DNA of 64,000 nucleotides from positions 630,501 through 694,500 of the forward strand of contig OZ059900.1 of NCBI GenBank assembly GCA_964057225.1, in the 5' to 3' direction. The stretch comes from Auanema rhodensis. Taxonomy: Eukaryota; Nematoda; Chromadorea; Rhabditida; Rhabditidae. Below, piece after piece: positions 41,618 to 53,600 of this stretch. Under the pieces are notes generated by a model. That model had not been told where the DNA came from. It worked only from the letters and a program-made list of their open reading frames with translations, and did not search any database. A program made the translations under genes and the position numbers. The first letter of the stretch is position 1, and every line of letters begins with the position of its first letter.

Positions 41618-42313
41618 CACTAAGTATGGTCGTTTTTATGCCTTTAACACCATATACTCACCGATTTTTGGTACAAAATCTGTAATACTCGTAAATTTTG
41701 ATCATATTTGTTAAGATTTGAGAATCAAACATACAATACACAAAATCAGTCTATTTTTATGAGCTTGCACTGATATATATTCATTTTGATCAAAAAAGGT
41801 CGAAAATAGAAAGAATTTTTGAAATTTCCGAGTTTTGAGTCTAATTTGGCTAAATCGCTCATATATATGATCAGAAGCATAGTTTTATTGTCTATAACAA
41901 CAAAAGTCATCAATTAAACGCTAGTGATGTTTAAATACTGATTTTCGCTCAAATAGCATTACTACACTAAGTATGGTCGTTTTTATGCCTTTAACACCAT
42001 ATACTCACCGATTTTTGGTACAAAATCTGTAATACTCGTAAATTTTGATCATATTCGTTAAGATTTGAAAATCAAACACACAATAAACAAAATGAGTCTA
42101 TTGTTATGAGTTTGCACTGATATATATATTCATTTTGATCAAAAAAGGTCGAAAATAGAAAGAATTTTTGAATTTTCCGAGTTTTGAGTCCAATTGGGCT
42201 AAATCGCTCATATATATGATCAAAAGCATAGTTTTACTGTCTATGATAACAAAAGTCATCAATTAAACGCTAGTGATGTTTAAATACTGATTTTCGCTCA
42301 AATAGCATTACTA
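41618..42313 (+). repeat. Two monomers duplicated from 37450-38143
   Basis: Monomers start at 41618 (T-like with GAGCTTGC, CTATAAC) and 41965 (F-like with AAAATGAGTC). The second is 349 bp because its GATATATATATTC run has two extra bases. Both match 37450 and 37797 in class markers at an offset of 4,168 bp. Confidence 0.85.
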
Positions 42314-44386
42314 CACTAAGTATGGTCGTTTTTATGCCTTTAACACCATATACTCACCGATTTTTGGTACAAAATCTGTGATACTCGTAAATTTTGATCA
42401 TATTCGGTGAGATTCGAGAATCAAACACACAATACACGAAATAAGTTTATTTTTACGAGTTTGCACTGATATTTATTCATTTTGATCAAAAAAGGTCGAA
42501 AATAGAAAGAATTTTTGAAATTTCCGAGTTTTGAGTCTAATTTGGCTAAATCGCTCATATATATGATCAAAAGCATAGTTTTATTGTCTATGACAACAAA
42601 AATCATCAATTAAACGCTAGTGATGTTTAAATACTGATTTTCGCTCAAATAGCATTACTACACTAAGTATGGTCGTTTTTATGCCTTTAACACCATATAC
42701 TCACCGATTTTTGGTACAAAATCTGTGATACTCGTAAATTTTGATCATATTCGGTGAGATTCGAGAATCGAACACACAATACACGAAATAAGTCTATTTT
42801 TACGAGTTTGCACTGATATTTATTCATTTTGATCAAAAAAGGTCGAAAATAGAAAGAATTTTTGAAATTTCCGAGTTTTGAGTCTAATTTGGCTAAATCG
42901 CTCATATATATGATCAAAAGCATAGTTTTATTGTCTATGACAACAAAAGTCATCAATTAAACGCTAGTGATGTTTAAATACTGAATTTCGCTCAAATAGC
43001 ATTACTACACTAAGTATGGTCGTTTTTATGCCTTTAACACCATATACTCACCGATTTTTGGTACAAAATCTGTGATACTCGTAAATTTTGATCATATTCG
43101 GTGAGATTCAAGAATCGAACACACAATACACGAAATAAGTCTATTTTTACGAGTTTGCACTGATATTTATTCATTTTGATCAAAAAAGGTCGAAAATAGA
43201 AAGAATTTTTGAAATTTCCGAGTTTTGAGTCTAATTTGGCTAAATCGCTCATATATATGATCAAAAGCATAGTTTTATTTTCTATGACAACAAAAGTCAT
43301 CAATTAAACGCTAGTGATGTTTAAATACTGAATTTCGCTCAAATAGCATTACTACACTAAGTATGGTCGTTTTTATGCCTTTAACACCATATACTCACCG
43401 ATTTTTGGTACAAAATCTGTGATACTCGTAAATTTTGATCATATTCGGTGAGATTCGAGAATCAAACACACAATACACGAAATAAGTTTATTTTTACGAG
43501 TTTGCACTGATATTTATTCATTTTGATCAAAAAAGGTCGAAAATAGAAAGAATTTTTGAAATTTCCGAGTTTTGAGTCTAATTTGGCTAAATCGCTCATA
43601 TATATGATCAAAAGCATAGTTTTATTGTCTATGACAACAAAAATCATCAATTAAACGCTAGTGATGTTTAAATACTGATTTTCGCTCAAATAGCATTACT
43701 ACACTAAGTATGGTCGTTTTTATGCCTTTAACACCATATACTCACCGATTTTTGGTACAAAATCTGTGATACTCGTAAATTTTGATCATATTCGGTGAGA
43801 TTCGAGAATCGAACACACAATACACGAAATAAGTCTATTTTTACGAGTTTGCACTGATATTTATTCATTTTGATCAAAAAAGGTCGAAAATAGAAAGAAT
43901 TTTTGAAATTTCCGAGTTTTGAGTCTAATTTGGCTAAATCGCTCATATATATGATCAAAAGCATAGTTTTATTGTCTATGACAACAAAAGTCATCAATTA
44001 AACGCTAGTGATGTTTAAATACTGAATTTCGCTCAAATAGCATTACTACACTAAGTATGGTCGTTTTTATGCCTTTAACACCATATACTCACCGATTTTT
44101 GGTACAAAATCTGTGATACTCGTAAATTTTGATCATATTCGGTGAGATTCAAGAATCGAACACACAATACACGAAATAAGTCTATTTTTACGAGTTTGCA
44201 CTGATATTTATTCATTTTGATCAAAAAAGGTCGAAAATAGAAAGAATTTTTGAAATTTCCGAGTTTTGAGTCTAATTTGGCTAAATCGCTCATATATATG
44301 ATCAAAAGCATAGTTTTATTGTCTATGACAACAAAAGTCATCAATTAAACGCTAGTGATGTTTAAATACTGAATTTCGCTCAAATA

Positions 44387-44461
44387 GCATTACTACACTA
44401 AGTATGGTCGTTTTTATGCCTTTAACACCATATACTCACCGATTTTTGGTACAAAATCTGT
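44387..44461 (+). other. Near-invariant block of the monomer (representative copy)
   Basis: Monomer positions 339-347 and 1-66 are almost unchanged in every copy of the array. I found only a few changes: positions 27-28 (CCTCCAAC or CCTCTAAC), 12 (TATGTTCG, two copies), 54 (TTGCTAC or TTGTTAC, four copies) and around 341 (AGCTTTAC, AGAATTAC). The rest of the unit has frequent class-specific differences. A protein-binding or otherwise constrained site is inferred; low divergence through conversion alone is the alternative. Confidence 0.75.
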
Positions 44462-44464
44462 GAT

Positions 44465-44542
44465 ACTCGTAAATTTTGATCATATTCGGTGAGATTCGAG
44501 AATCGAACACACAATACACGAAATAAGTCTATTTTTACGAGT
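44465..44542 (+). repeat. 9-bp inverted repeat, C-G form (representative in class E)
   Basis: ACTCGTAAA at 44465-44473 is perfectly complementary to TTTACGAGT at 44534-44542, with a 60-base loop. The same pair occurs in classes G, E, D and X. The loop contains the smaller TTCGA-GAA-TCGAA dyad, almost concentric with the stem. It could form an RNA stem or a DNA cruciform; function is unknown. Confidence 0.7.
44495..44507 (+). other. TTCGA-GAA-TCGAA dyad specific to class E
   Basis: A single A-to-G change at monomer position 110 (GAATCAAAC to GAATCGAAC) completes a 5-bp inverted repeat with a 3-base spacer. GAATCGAAC is present in 26 monomers, all between 42661 and 58628. The dyad is intact in 23 of these; copies at 43008, 44049 and 45437 have TTCAA on the left arm. 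Confidence 0.7.
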
Positions 44543-44636
44543 TTGCACTGATATTTATTCATTTTGATCAAAAAAGGTCGAAAATAGAAAGAATTTTTGA
44601 AATTTCCGAGTTTTGAGTCTAATTTGGCTAAATCGC

Positions 44637-44651
44637 TCATATATATGATCA
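44637..44651 (+). other. Overlapping palindromes TCATATATATGA and TGATCA
   Basis: Monomer positions 242-256 hold a 12-bp perfect palindrome overlapping a TGATCA palindrome. TGATCA also lies at monomer positions 82 and 170, so most monomers carry three, spaced 88, 81 and 178 bases. Two of the array's rare length changes (46478 and 50644) are one-base insertions at this TA run. Confidence 0.7.
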
Positions 44652-44683
44652 AAAGCATAGTTTTATTGTCTATGACAACAAAA

Positions 44684-44735
44684 GTCATCAATTAAACGCT
44701 AGTGATGTTTAAATACTGAATTTCGCTCAAATAGC
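44684..44735 (+). other. B-type tail cassette (representative)
   Basis: Monomer positions 289-340 of B monomers read GTCATCAATTAAACGCTAGT and then GATGTTTAAATACTGA. It differs from the A tail at eight substitutions and one deleted base within about 53 positions. It occurs in 127 complete monomers, usually after CTATGACAAC or CTATAACAAC. Confidence 0.85.
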
Positions 44736-46130
44736 ATTACTACACTAAGTATGGTCGTTTTTATGCCTTTAACACCATATACTCACCGATTTTTGGTACA
44801 AAATCTGTGATACTCGTAAATTTTGATCATATTCGGTGAGATTCGAGAATCAAACACACAATACACGAAATAAGTTTATTTTTACGAGTTTGCACTGATA
44901 TTTATTCATTTTGATCAAAAAAGGTCGAAAATAGAAAGAATTTTTGAAATTTCCGAGTTTTGAGTCTAATTTGGCTAAATCGCTCATATATATGATCAAA
45001 AGCATAGTTTTATTGTCTATGACAACAAAAATCATCAATTAAACGCTAGTGATGTTTAAATACTGATTTTCGCTCAAATAGCATTACTACACTAAGTATG
45101 GTCGTTTTTATGCCTTTAACACCATATACTCACCGATTTTTGGTACAAAATCTGTGATACTCGTAAATTTTGATCATATTCGGTGAGATTCGAGAATCGA
45201 ACACACAATACACGAAATAAGTCTATTTTTACGAGTTTGCACTGATATTTATTCATTTTGATCAAAAAAGGTCGAAAATAGAAAGAATTTTTGAAATTTC
45301 CGAGTTTTGAGTCTAATTTGGCTAAATCGCTCATATATATGATCAAAAGCATAGTTTTATTGTCTATGACAACAAAAGTCATCAATTAAACGCTAGTGAT
45401 GTTTAAATACTGAATTTCGCTCAAATAGCATTACTACACTAAGTATGGTCGTTTTTATGCCTTTAACACCATATACTCACCGATTTTTGGTACAAAATCT
45501 GTGATACTCGTAAATTTTGATCATATTCGGTGAGATTCAAGAATCGAACACACAATACACGAAATAAGTCTATTTTTACGAGTTTGCACTGATATTTATT
45601 CATTTTGATCAAAAAAGGTCGAAAATAGAAAGAATTTTTGAAATTTCCGAGTTTTGAGTCTAATTTGGCTAAATCGCTCATATATATGATCAAAAGCATA
45701 GTTTTATTGTCTATGACAACAAAAGTCATCAATTAAACGCTAGTGATGTTTAAATACTGAATTTCGCTCAAATAGCATTACTACACTAAGTATGGTCGTT
45801 TTTATGCCTTTAACACCATATACTCACCGATTTTTGGTACAAAATCTGTGATACTCGTAAATTTTGATCATATTCGGTGAGATTCGAGAATCGAACACAC
45901 AATACACGAAATAAGTCTATTTTTACGAGTTTGCACTGATATTTATTCATTTTGATCAAAAAAGGTCGAAAATAGAAAGAATTTTTGAAATTTCCGAGTT
46001 TTGAGTCTAATTTGGCTAAATCGCTCATATATATGATCAAAAGCATAGTTTTATTGTCTATGACAACAAAAGTCATCAATTAAACGCTAGTGATGTTTAA
46101 ATAGTGAATTTCGCTCAAATAGCATTACTA

Positions 46131-46477
46131 CACTAAGTATGGTCGTTTTTATGCCTTTAACACCATATACTCACCGATTTTTGGTACAAAATCTGTAATA
46201 CTCGTAAATTTTGATCATATTCGTTAAGATTTGAAAATCAAACACACAATAAACAAAATCAGTCTATTTTTATGAGTTTGCACTGATATATATTCATTTT
46301 GATCAAAAAAGGTCGAAAATAGAAAGAATTTTTGCAATTTCCGAGTTTTGAGTCTAATTTGGCTAAATCGCTCATATATATGATCAAAAGCATAGTTTTA
46401 TTGTCTATGACAACAAAAGTCATCAATTAAACGCTAGTGATGTTTAAATACTGAATTTCGCTCAAATAGCATTACTA
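46131..46477 (+). repeat. Single F-left / E-right chimeric monomer
   Basis: The left half has ATAAACAAAATCAG and GAGTTTGCACTGATATATATT as in F, while the right half matches E, with a private TTTGCAATTTCC. It separates the 3/4-mer E block from the 12-mer block. Confidence 0.85.
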
Positions 46478-49400
46478 CACTAAGTATGGTCGTTTTTATG
46501 CCTTTAACACCATATACTCACCGATTTTTGGTACAAAATCTGTGATACTCGTAAATTTTGATCATATTCGGTGAGATTCGAGAATCGAACACACAATACA
46601 CGAAATAAGTCTATTTTTACGAGTTTGCACTGATATTTATTCATTTTGATCAAAAAAGGTCGAAAATAGAAAGAATTTTTGAAATTTCCGAGTTTTGAGT
46701 CTAATTTGGCTAAATCGCTCTATATATATGATCAAAAGCATAGTTTTATTGTCTATGACAACAAAAGTCATCAATTAAACGCTAGTGATGTTTAAATACT
46801 GAATTTCGCTCAATAAGCATTACTACACTAAGTATGGTCGTTTTTATGCCTTTAACACCATATACTCACCGATTTTTGGTACAAAATCTGTGATACTCGT
46901 AAATTTTGATCATATTCGGTGAGATTCGAGAATCGAACACACAATACACGAAATAAGTCTATTTTTACGAGTTTGCACTGATATTTATTCATTTTGATCA
47001 AAAAAGGTCGAAAATAGAAAGAATTTTTGAAATTTCCGAGTTTTGAGTCTAATTTGGCTAAATCGCTCATATATATGATCAAAAGCATAGTTTTATTGTC
47101 TATGACAACAAAAATCATCAATTAAACGCTAGTGATGTTTAAATACTGATTTTCGCTCAAATAGCATTACTACACTAAGTATGGTCGTTTTTATGCCTTT
47201 AACACCATATACTCACCGATTTTTGGTACAAAATCTGTGATACTCGTAAATTTTGATCATATTCGGTGAGATTCGAGAATCGAACACACAATACACGAAA
47301 TAAGTCTATTTTTACGAGTTTGCACTGATATTTATTCATTTTGATCAAAAAAGGTCGAAAATAGAAAGAATTTTTGAAATTTCCGAGTTTTGAGTCTAAT
47401 TTGGCTAAATCGCTCATATATATGATCAAAAGCATAGTTTTATTGTCTATGACAACAAAAGTCATCAATTAAACGCTAGTGATGTTTAAATACTGAATTT
47501 CGCTCAAATAGCATTACTACACTAAGTATGGTCGTTTTTATGCCTTTAACACCATATACTCACCGATTTTTGGTACAAAATCTGTGATACTCGTAAATTT
47601 TGATCATATTCGGTGAGATTCGAGAATCGAACACACAATACACGAAATAAGTCTATTTTTACGAGTTTGCACTGATATTTATTCATTTTGATCAAAAAAG
47701 GTCGAAAATAGAAAGAATTTTTGAAATTTCCGAGTTTTGAGTCTAATTTGGCTAAATCGCTCATATATATGATCAAAAGCATAGTTTTATTGTCTATGAC
47801 AACAAAAGTCATCAATTAAACGCTAGTGATGTTTAAATACTGAATTTCGCTCAAATAGCATTACTACACTAAGTATGGTCGTTTTTATGCCTTTAACACC
47901 ATATACTCACCGATTTTTGGTACAAAATCTGTAATACTTGTAAATTTTGATCATATTCGTTAAGATTCGAGAATCAAACACATAATACACGAAATAAGTC
48001 TATTTTTATGAGTTTGCACTGATATTTATTTATTTTGATCAAAAAAGGTCGAAAATAGAAAGAATTTTTGAATTTTCCGAGTTTTGAGTCCAATTGGGCT
48101 AAATCGCTCATATATATGATCAAAAGCATAGTTTTACTGTCTATAACAACAAAAGTCATCAATTAAACGCTAGTGATATTTAAATACTGATTTTCGCTCA
48201 AGTAGCATTACTACACTAAGTATGGTCGTTTTTATGCCTTTAACACCATATACTCACCGATTTTTGGTACAAAATCTGTGATACTCGTAAATTTTGATCA
48301 TATTCGGTGAGATTCGAGAATCGAACACACAATACACGAAATAAGTCTATTTTTACGAGTTTGCACTGATATTTATTCATTTTGATCAAAAAAGGTCGAA
48401 AATAGAAAGAATTTTTGAAATTTCCGAGTTTTGAGTCTAATTTGGCTAAATCGCTCATATATATGATCAAAAGCATAGTTTTATTGTCTATGACAACAAA
48501 AGTCATCAATTAAACGCTAGTGATGTTTAAATACTGAATTTCGCTCAAATAGCATTACTACACTAAGTATGGTCGTTTTTATGCCTTTAACACCATATAC
48601 TCACCGATTTTTGGTACAAAATCTGTGATACTCGTAAATTTTGATCATATTCGGTGAGATTCGAGAATCGAACACACAATACACGAAATAAGTCTATTTT
48701 TACGAGTTTGCACTGATATTTATTCATTTTGATCAAAAAAGGTCGAAAATAGAAAGAATTTTTGAAATTTCCGAGTTTTGAGTCTAATTTGGCTAAATCG
48801 CTCATATATATGATCAAAAGCATAGTTTTATTGTCTATGACAACAAAAGTCATCAATTAAACGCTAGTGATGTTTAAATACTGAATTTCGCTCAAATAGC
48901 ATTACTACACTAAGTATGGTCGTTTTTATGCCTTTAACACCATATACTCACCGATTTTTGGTACAAAATCTGTGATACTCGTAAATTTTGATCATATTCG
49001 GTGAGATTCGAGAATCGAACACACAATACACGAAATAAGTCTATTTTTACGAGTTTGCACTGATATTTATTCATTTTGATCAAAAAAGGTCGAAAATAGA
49101 AAGAATTTTTGAAATTTCCGAGTTTTGAGTCTAATTTGGCTAAATCGCTCATATATATGATCAAAAGCATAGTTTTATTGTCTATGACAACAAAAGTCAT
49201 CAATTAAACGCTAGTGATGTTTAAATACTGAATTTCGCTCAAATAGCATTACTACACTAAGTATGGTCGTTTTTATGCCTTTAACACCATATACTCACCG
49301 ATTTTTGGTACAAAATCTGTAATACTTGTAAATTTTGATCATATTCGTTAAGATTCGAGAATCAAACACATAATACACGAAATAAGTCTATTTTTATGAG

Positions 49401-50643
49401 TTTGCACTGATATTTATTTATTTTGATCAAAAAAGGTCGAAAATAGAAAGAATTTTTGAAATTTCCGAGTTTTGAGTCCAATTTGGCTAAATCGCTCATA
49501 TATATGATCAAAAGCATAGTTTTATTGTCTATAACAACAAAAGTCATCAATTAAACGCTAGTGATGTTTAAATACTGAATTTCGCTCAAATAGCATTACT
49601 ACACTAAGTATGGTCGTTTTTATGCCTTTAACACCATATACTCACCGATTTTTGGTACAAAATCTGTAATACTCGTAAATTTTGATCATATTCGTTAAGA
49701 TTTGAAAATCAAACACACAATAAACAAAATCAGTCTATTTTTATGAGTTTGCACTGATATATATTCATTTTGATCAAAAAAGGTCGAAAATAGAAAGAAT
49801 TTTTGAAATTTCCGAGTTTTGAGTCTAATTTGGCTAAATCGCTCATATATATGATCAGAAGCATAGTTTTATTGTCTATGACAACAAAAGTCATCAATTA
49901 AACGCTAGTGATGTTTAAATACTAAATTTCGCTCAAATAGCATTACTACACTAAGTATGGTCGTTTTTATGCCTTTAACACCATATACTCACCGATTTTT
50001 GGTACAAAATCTGTAATACTCGTAAATTTTGATCATATTCGGTGAGATTCGAGAATCAAACACACAATACACGAAATAAGTTTATTTTGACAAGTTTGCA
50101 CTGATATTTATTCATTTTGATCAAAAAAGGTCGAAAATAGAAAGAATTTTTGAATTTTCCGAGTTTTGAGTCCAATTGGGCTAAATCGCTCATATATATG
50201 ATCAAAAGCATAGTTTTACTGTCTATGATAACAAAAGTCTTCAAATAGACACTAATAATGATTAAATCACTGAATTTCACTTAAATAGCATTACTACACT
50301 AAGTATGGTCGTTTTTATGCCTTTAACACCATATACTCACCGATTTTTGGTACAAAATCTGTGATACTCGTAAATTTTGATCATATTCGGTGAGATTCGA
50401 GAATCGAACACACAATACACGAAATAAGTCTATTTTTACGAGTTTGCACTGATATTTATTCATTTTGATCAAAAAAGGTCGAAAATAGAAAGAATTTTTG
50501 AAATTTCCGAGTTTTGAGTCTAATTTGGCTAAATCGCTCATATATATGATCAAAAGCATAGTTTTATTGTCTATGACAACAAAAGTCATCAATTAAACGC
50601 TAGTGATGTTTAAATACTGAATTTCGCTCAAATAGCATTACTA
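46478..50643 (+). repeat. 12-mer higher-order unit, copy 1 (4,166 bp)
   Basis: Monomers start at 46478 (E, one extra base, CGCTCTATATATATG), 46826 (E/D), 47173 (E), 47520 (E), 47867 (L), 48214 (E), 48561 (E), 48908 (E), 49255 (L/C), 49602 (F/T), 49949 (P, A tail, CAAATAGACAC and CACTTAAATAGC) and 50297 (E). The inserted base and the P monomer recur exactly 4,166 bp later. Confidence 0.9.
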
Positions 50644-53600
50644 CACTAAGTATGGTCGTTTTTATGCCTTTAACACCATATACTCACCGATTTTTGGTAC
50701 AAAATCTGTAATACTTGTAAATTTTGATCATATTCGTTAAGATTCGAGAATCAAACACATAATACACGAAATAAGTCTAGTTTTACGAGTTTGCACTGAT
50801 ATTTATTCATTTTGATCAAAAAAGGTCGAAAATAGAAAGAATTTTTGAAATTTCCGAGTTTTGAGTCTAATTTGGCTAAATCGCTCTATATATATGATCA
50901 AAAGCATAGTTTTATTGTCTATGACAACAAAAGTCATCAATTAAACGCTAGTGATGTTTAAATACTGAATTTCGCTCAAATAGCATTACTACACTAAGTA
51001 TGGTCGTTTTTATGCCTTTAACACCATATACTCACCGATTTTTGGTACAAAATCTGTGATACTCGTAAATTTTGATCATATTCGGTGAGATTCGAAAATC
51101 GAACACACAATACACGAAATAAGTCTATTTTTACGAGTTTGCACTGATATTTATTCATTTTGATCAAAAAAGGTCGAAAATAGAAAGAATTTTTGAAATT
51201 TCCGAGTTTTGAGTCTAATTTGGCTAAATCGCTCATATATATGATCAAAAGCATAGTTTTATTGTCTATGACAACAAAAATCATCAATTAAACGCTAGTG
51301 ATGTTTAAATACTGATTTTCGCTCAAATAGCATTACTACACTAAGTATGGTCGTTTTTATGCCTTTAACACCATATACTCACCGATTTTTGGTACAAAAT
51401 CTGTGATACTCGTAAATTTTGATCATATTCGGTGAGATTCGAGAATCGAACACACAATACACGAAATAAGTCTATTTTTACGAGTTTGCACTGATATTTA
51501 TTCATTTTGATCAAAAAAGGTCGAAAATAGAAAGAATTTTTGAAATTTCCGAGTTTTGAGTCTAATTTGGCTAAATCGCTCATATATATGATCAAAAGCA
51601 TAGTTTTATTGTCTATGACAACAAAAGTCATCAATTAAACGCTAGTGATGTTTAAATACTGAATTTCGCTCAAATAGCATTACTACACTAAGTATGGTCG
51701 TTTTTATGCCTTTAACACCATATACTCACCGATTTTTGGTACAAAATCTGTGATACTCGTAAATTTTGATCATATTCGGTGAGATTCGAGAATCGAACAC
51801 ACAATACACGAAATAAGTCTATTTTTACGAGTTTGCACTGATATTTATTCATTTTGATCAAAAAAGGTCGAAAATAGAAAGAATTTTTGAAATTTCCGAG
51901 TTTTGAGTCTAATTTGGCTAAATCGCTCATATATATGATCAAAAGCATAGTTTTATTGTCTATGACAACAAAAGTCATCAATTAAACGCTAGTGATGTTT
52001 AAATACTGAATTTCGCTCAAATAGCATTACTACACTAAGTATGGTCGTTTTTATGCCTTTAACACCATATACTCACCGATTTTTGGTACAAAATCTGTAA
52101 TACTTGTAAATTTTGATCATATTCGTTAAGATTCGAGAATCAAACACATAATACACGAAATAAGTCTATTTTTATGAGTTTGCACTGATATTTATTTATT
52201 TTGATCAAAAAAGGTCGAAAATAGAAAGAATTTTTGAATTTTCCGAGTTTTGAGTCCAATTGGGCTAAATCGCTCATATATATGATCAAAAGCATAGTTT
52301 TACTGTCTATAACAACAAAAGTCATCAATTAAACGCTAGTGATATTTAAATACTGATTTTCGCTCAAGTAGCATTACTACACTAAGTATGGTCGTTTTTA
52401 TGCCTTTAACACCATATACTCACCGATTTTTGGTACAAAATCTGTGATACTCGTAAATTTTGATCATATTCGGTGAGATTCGAGAATCGAACACACAATA
52501 CACGAAATAAGTCTATTTTTACGAGTTTGCACTGATATTTATTCATTTTGATCAAAAAAGGTCGAAAATAGAAAGAATTTTTGAAATTTCCGAGTTTTGA
52601 GTCTAATTTGGCTAAATCGCTCATATATATGATCAAAAGCATAGTTTTATTGTCTATGACAACAAAAGTCATCAATTAAACGCTAGTGATGTTTAAATAC
52701 TGAATTTCGCTCAAATAGCATTACTACACTAAGTATGGTCGTTTTTATGCCTTTAACACCATATACTCACCGATTTTTGGTACAAAATCTGTGATACTCG
52801 TAAATTTTGATCATATTCGGTGAGATTCGAGAATCGAACACACAATACACGAAATAAGTCTATTTTTACGAGTTTGCACTGATATTTATTCATTTTGATC
52901 AAAAAAGGTCGAAAATAGAAAGAATTTTTGAAATTTCCGAGTTTTGAGTCTAATTTGGCTAAATCGCTCATATATATGATCAAAAGCATAGTTTTATTGT
53001 CTATGACAACAAAAGTCATCAATTAAACGCTAGTGATGTTTAAATACTGAATTTCGCTCAAATAGCATTACTACACTAAGTATGGTCGTTTTTATGCCTT
53101 TAACACCATATACTCACCGATTTTTGGTACAAAATCTGTAATACTTGTAAATTTTGATCATATTCGTTAAGATTCGAGAATCAAACACATAATACACGAA
53201 ATAAGTCTATTTTTATGAGTTTGCACTGATATTTATTTATTTTGATCAAAAAAGGTCGAAAATAGAAAGCATTTTTGAATTTTCCGAGTTTTGAGTCCAA
53301 TTGGGCTAAATCGCTCATATATATGATCAAAAGCATAGTTTTACTGTCTATAACAACAAAAGTCATCAATTAAACGCTAGTGATATTTAAATACTGATTT
53401 TCGCTCAAGTAGCATTACTACACTAAGTATGGTCGTTTTTATGCCTTTAACACCATATACTCACCGATTTTTGGTACAAAATCTGTAATACTTGTAAATT
53501 TTGATCATATTTGTTAAGATTCGAGAATCAAACACATAATACACAAAATAAGTCTATTTTTACAAGTTTGCACTGATATTTATTCATTTTGATCAAAAAA

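Larger units (their letters stand above)
42314..46130 (+). repeat. Class E amplification block, 3-mer and 4-mer order
   Basis: Monomers start at 42314 (D), 42661 (E), 43008 (E'), 43355 (D), 43702 (E), 44049 (E'), 44396 (E), 44743 (D), 45090 (E), 45437 (E') and 45784 (E). All have B tails and are 347 bp. E carries GAATCGAAC, E' also has GATTCAAG, and D keeps GAATCAAAC with AAAAATCATC. Order is D-E-E' (1,041 bp), then D-E-E'-E (1,388 bp) twice. Copies are nearly identical, suggesting recent expansion. Confidence 0.9.

Noticed and set aside
42687-42956. The 89-codon minus-strand frame of class E as a newly gained small gene
   Set aside because: Its opening is explained by class-specific base changes spread with the satellite. 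The E copy at 46478 breaks the frame with a one-base insertion, and no selection on codons is visible.
44485-44507. CENP-B box candidate at ATTCGGTGAGATTCGAGAA
   Set aside because: The left TTCG fits, but the fixed A and the CGGG core of the canonical box are absent, and most classes have TTCGTTAAG instead.
44396-44742. Monomer as a dimer of two ancient 173-bp halves
   Set aside because: I compared the halves by eye. Apart from the TGATCA sites, CTC-(n)-GATCA and TCGCTCA there is no sustained similarity, so an internal duplication is not supported.
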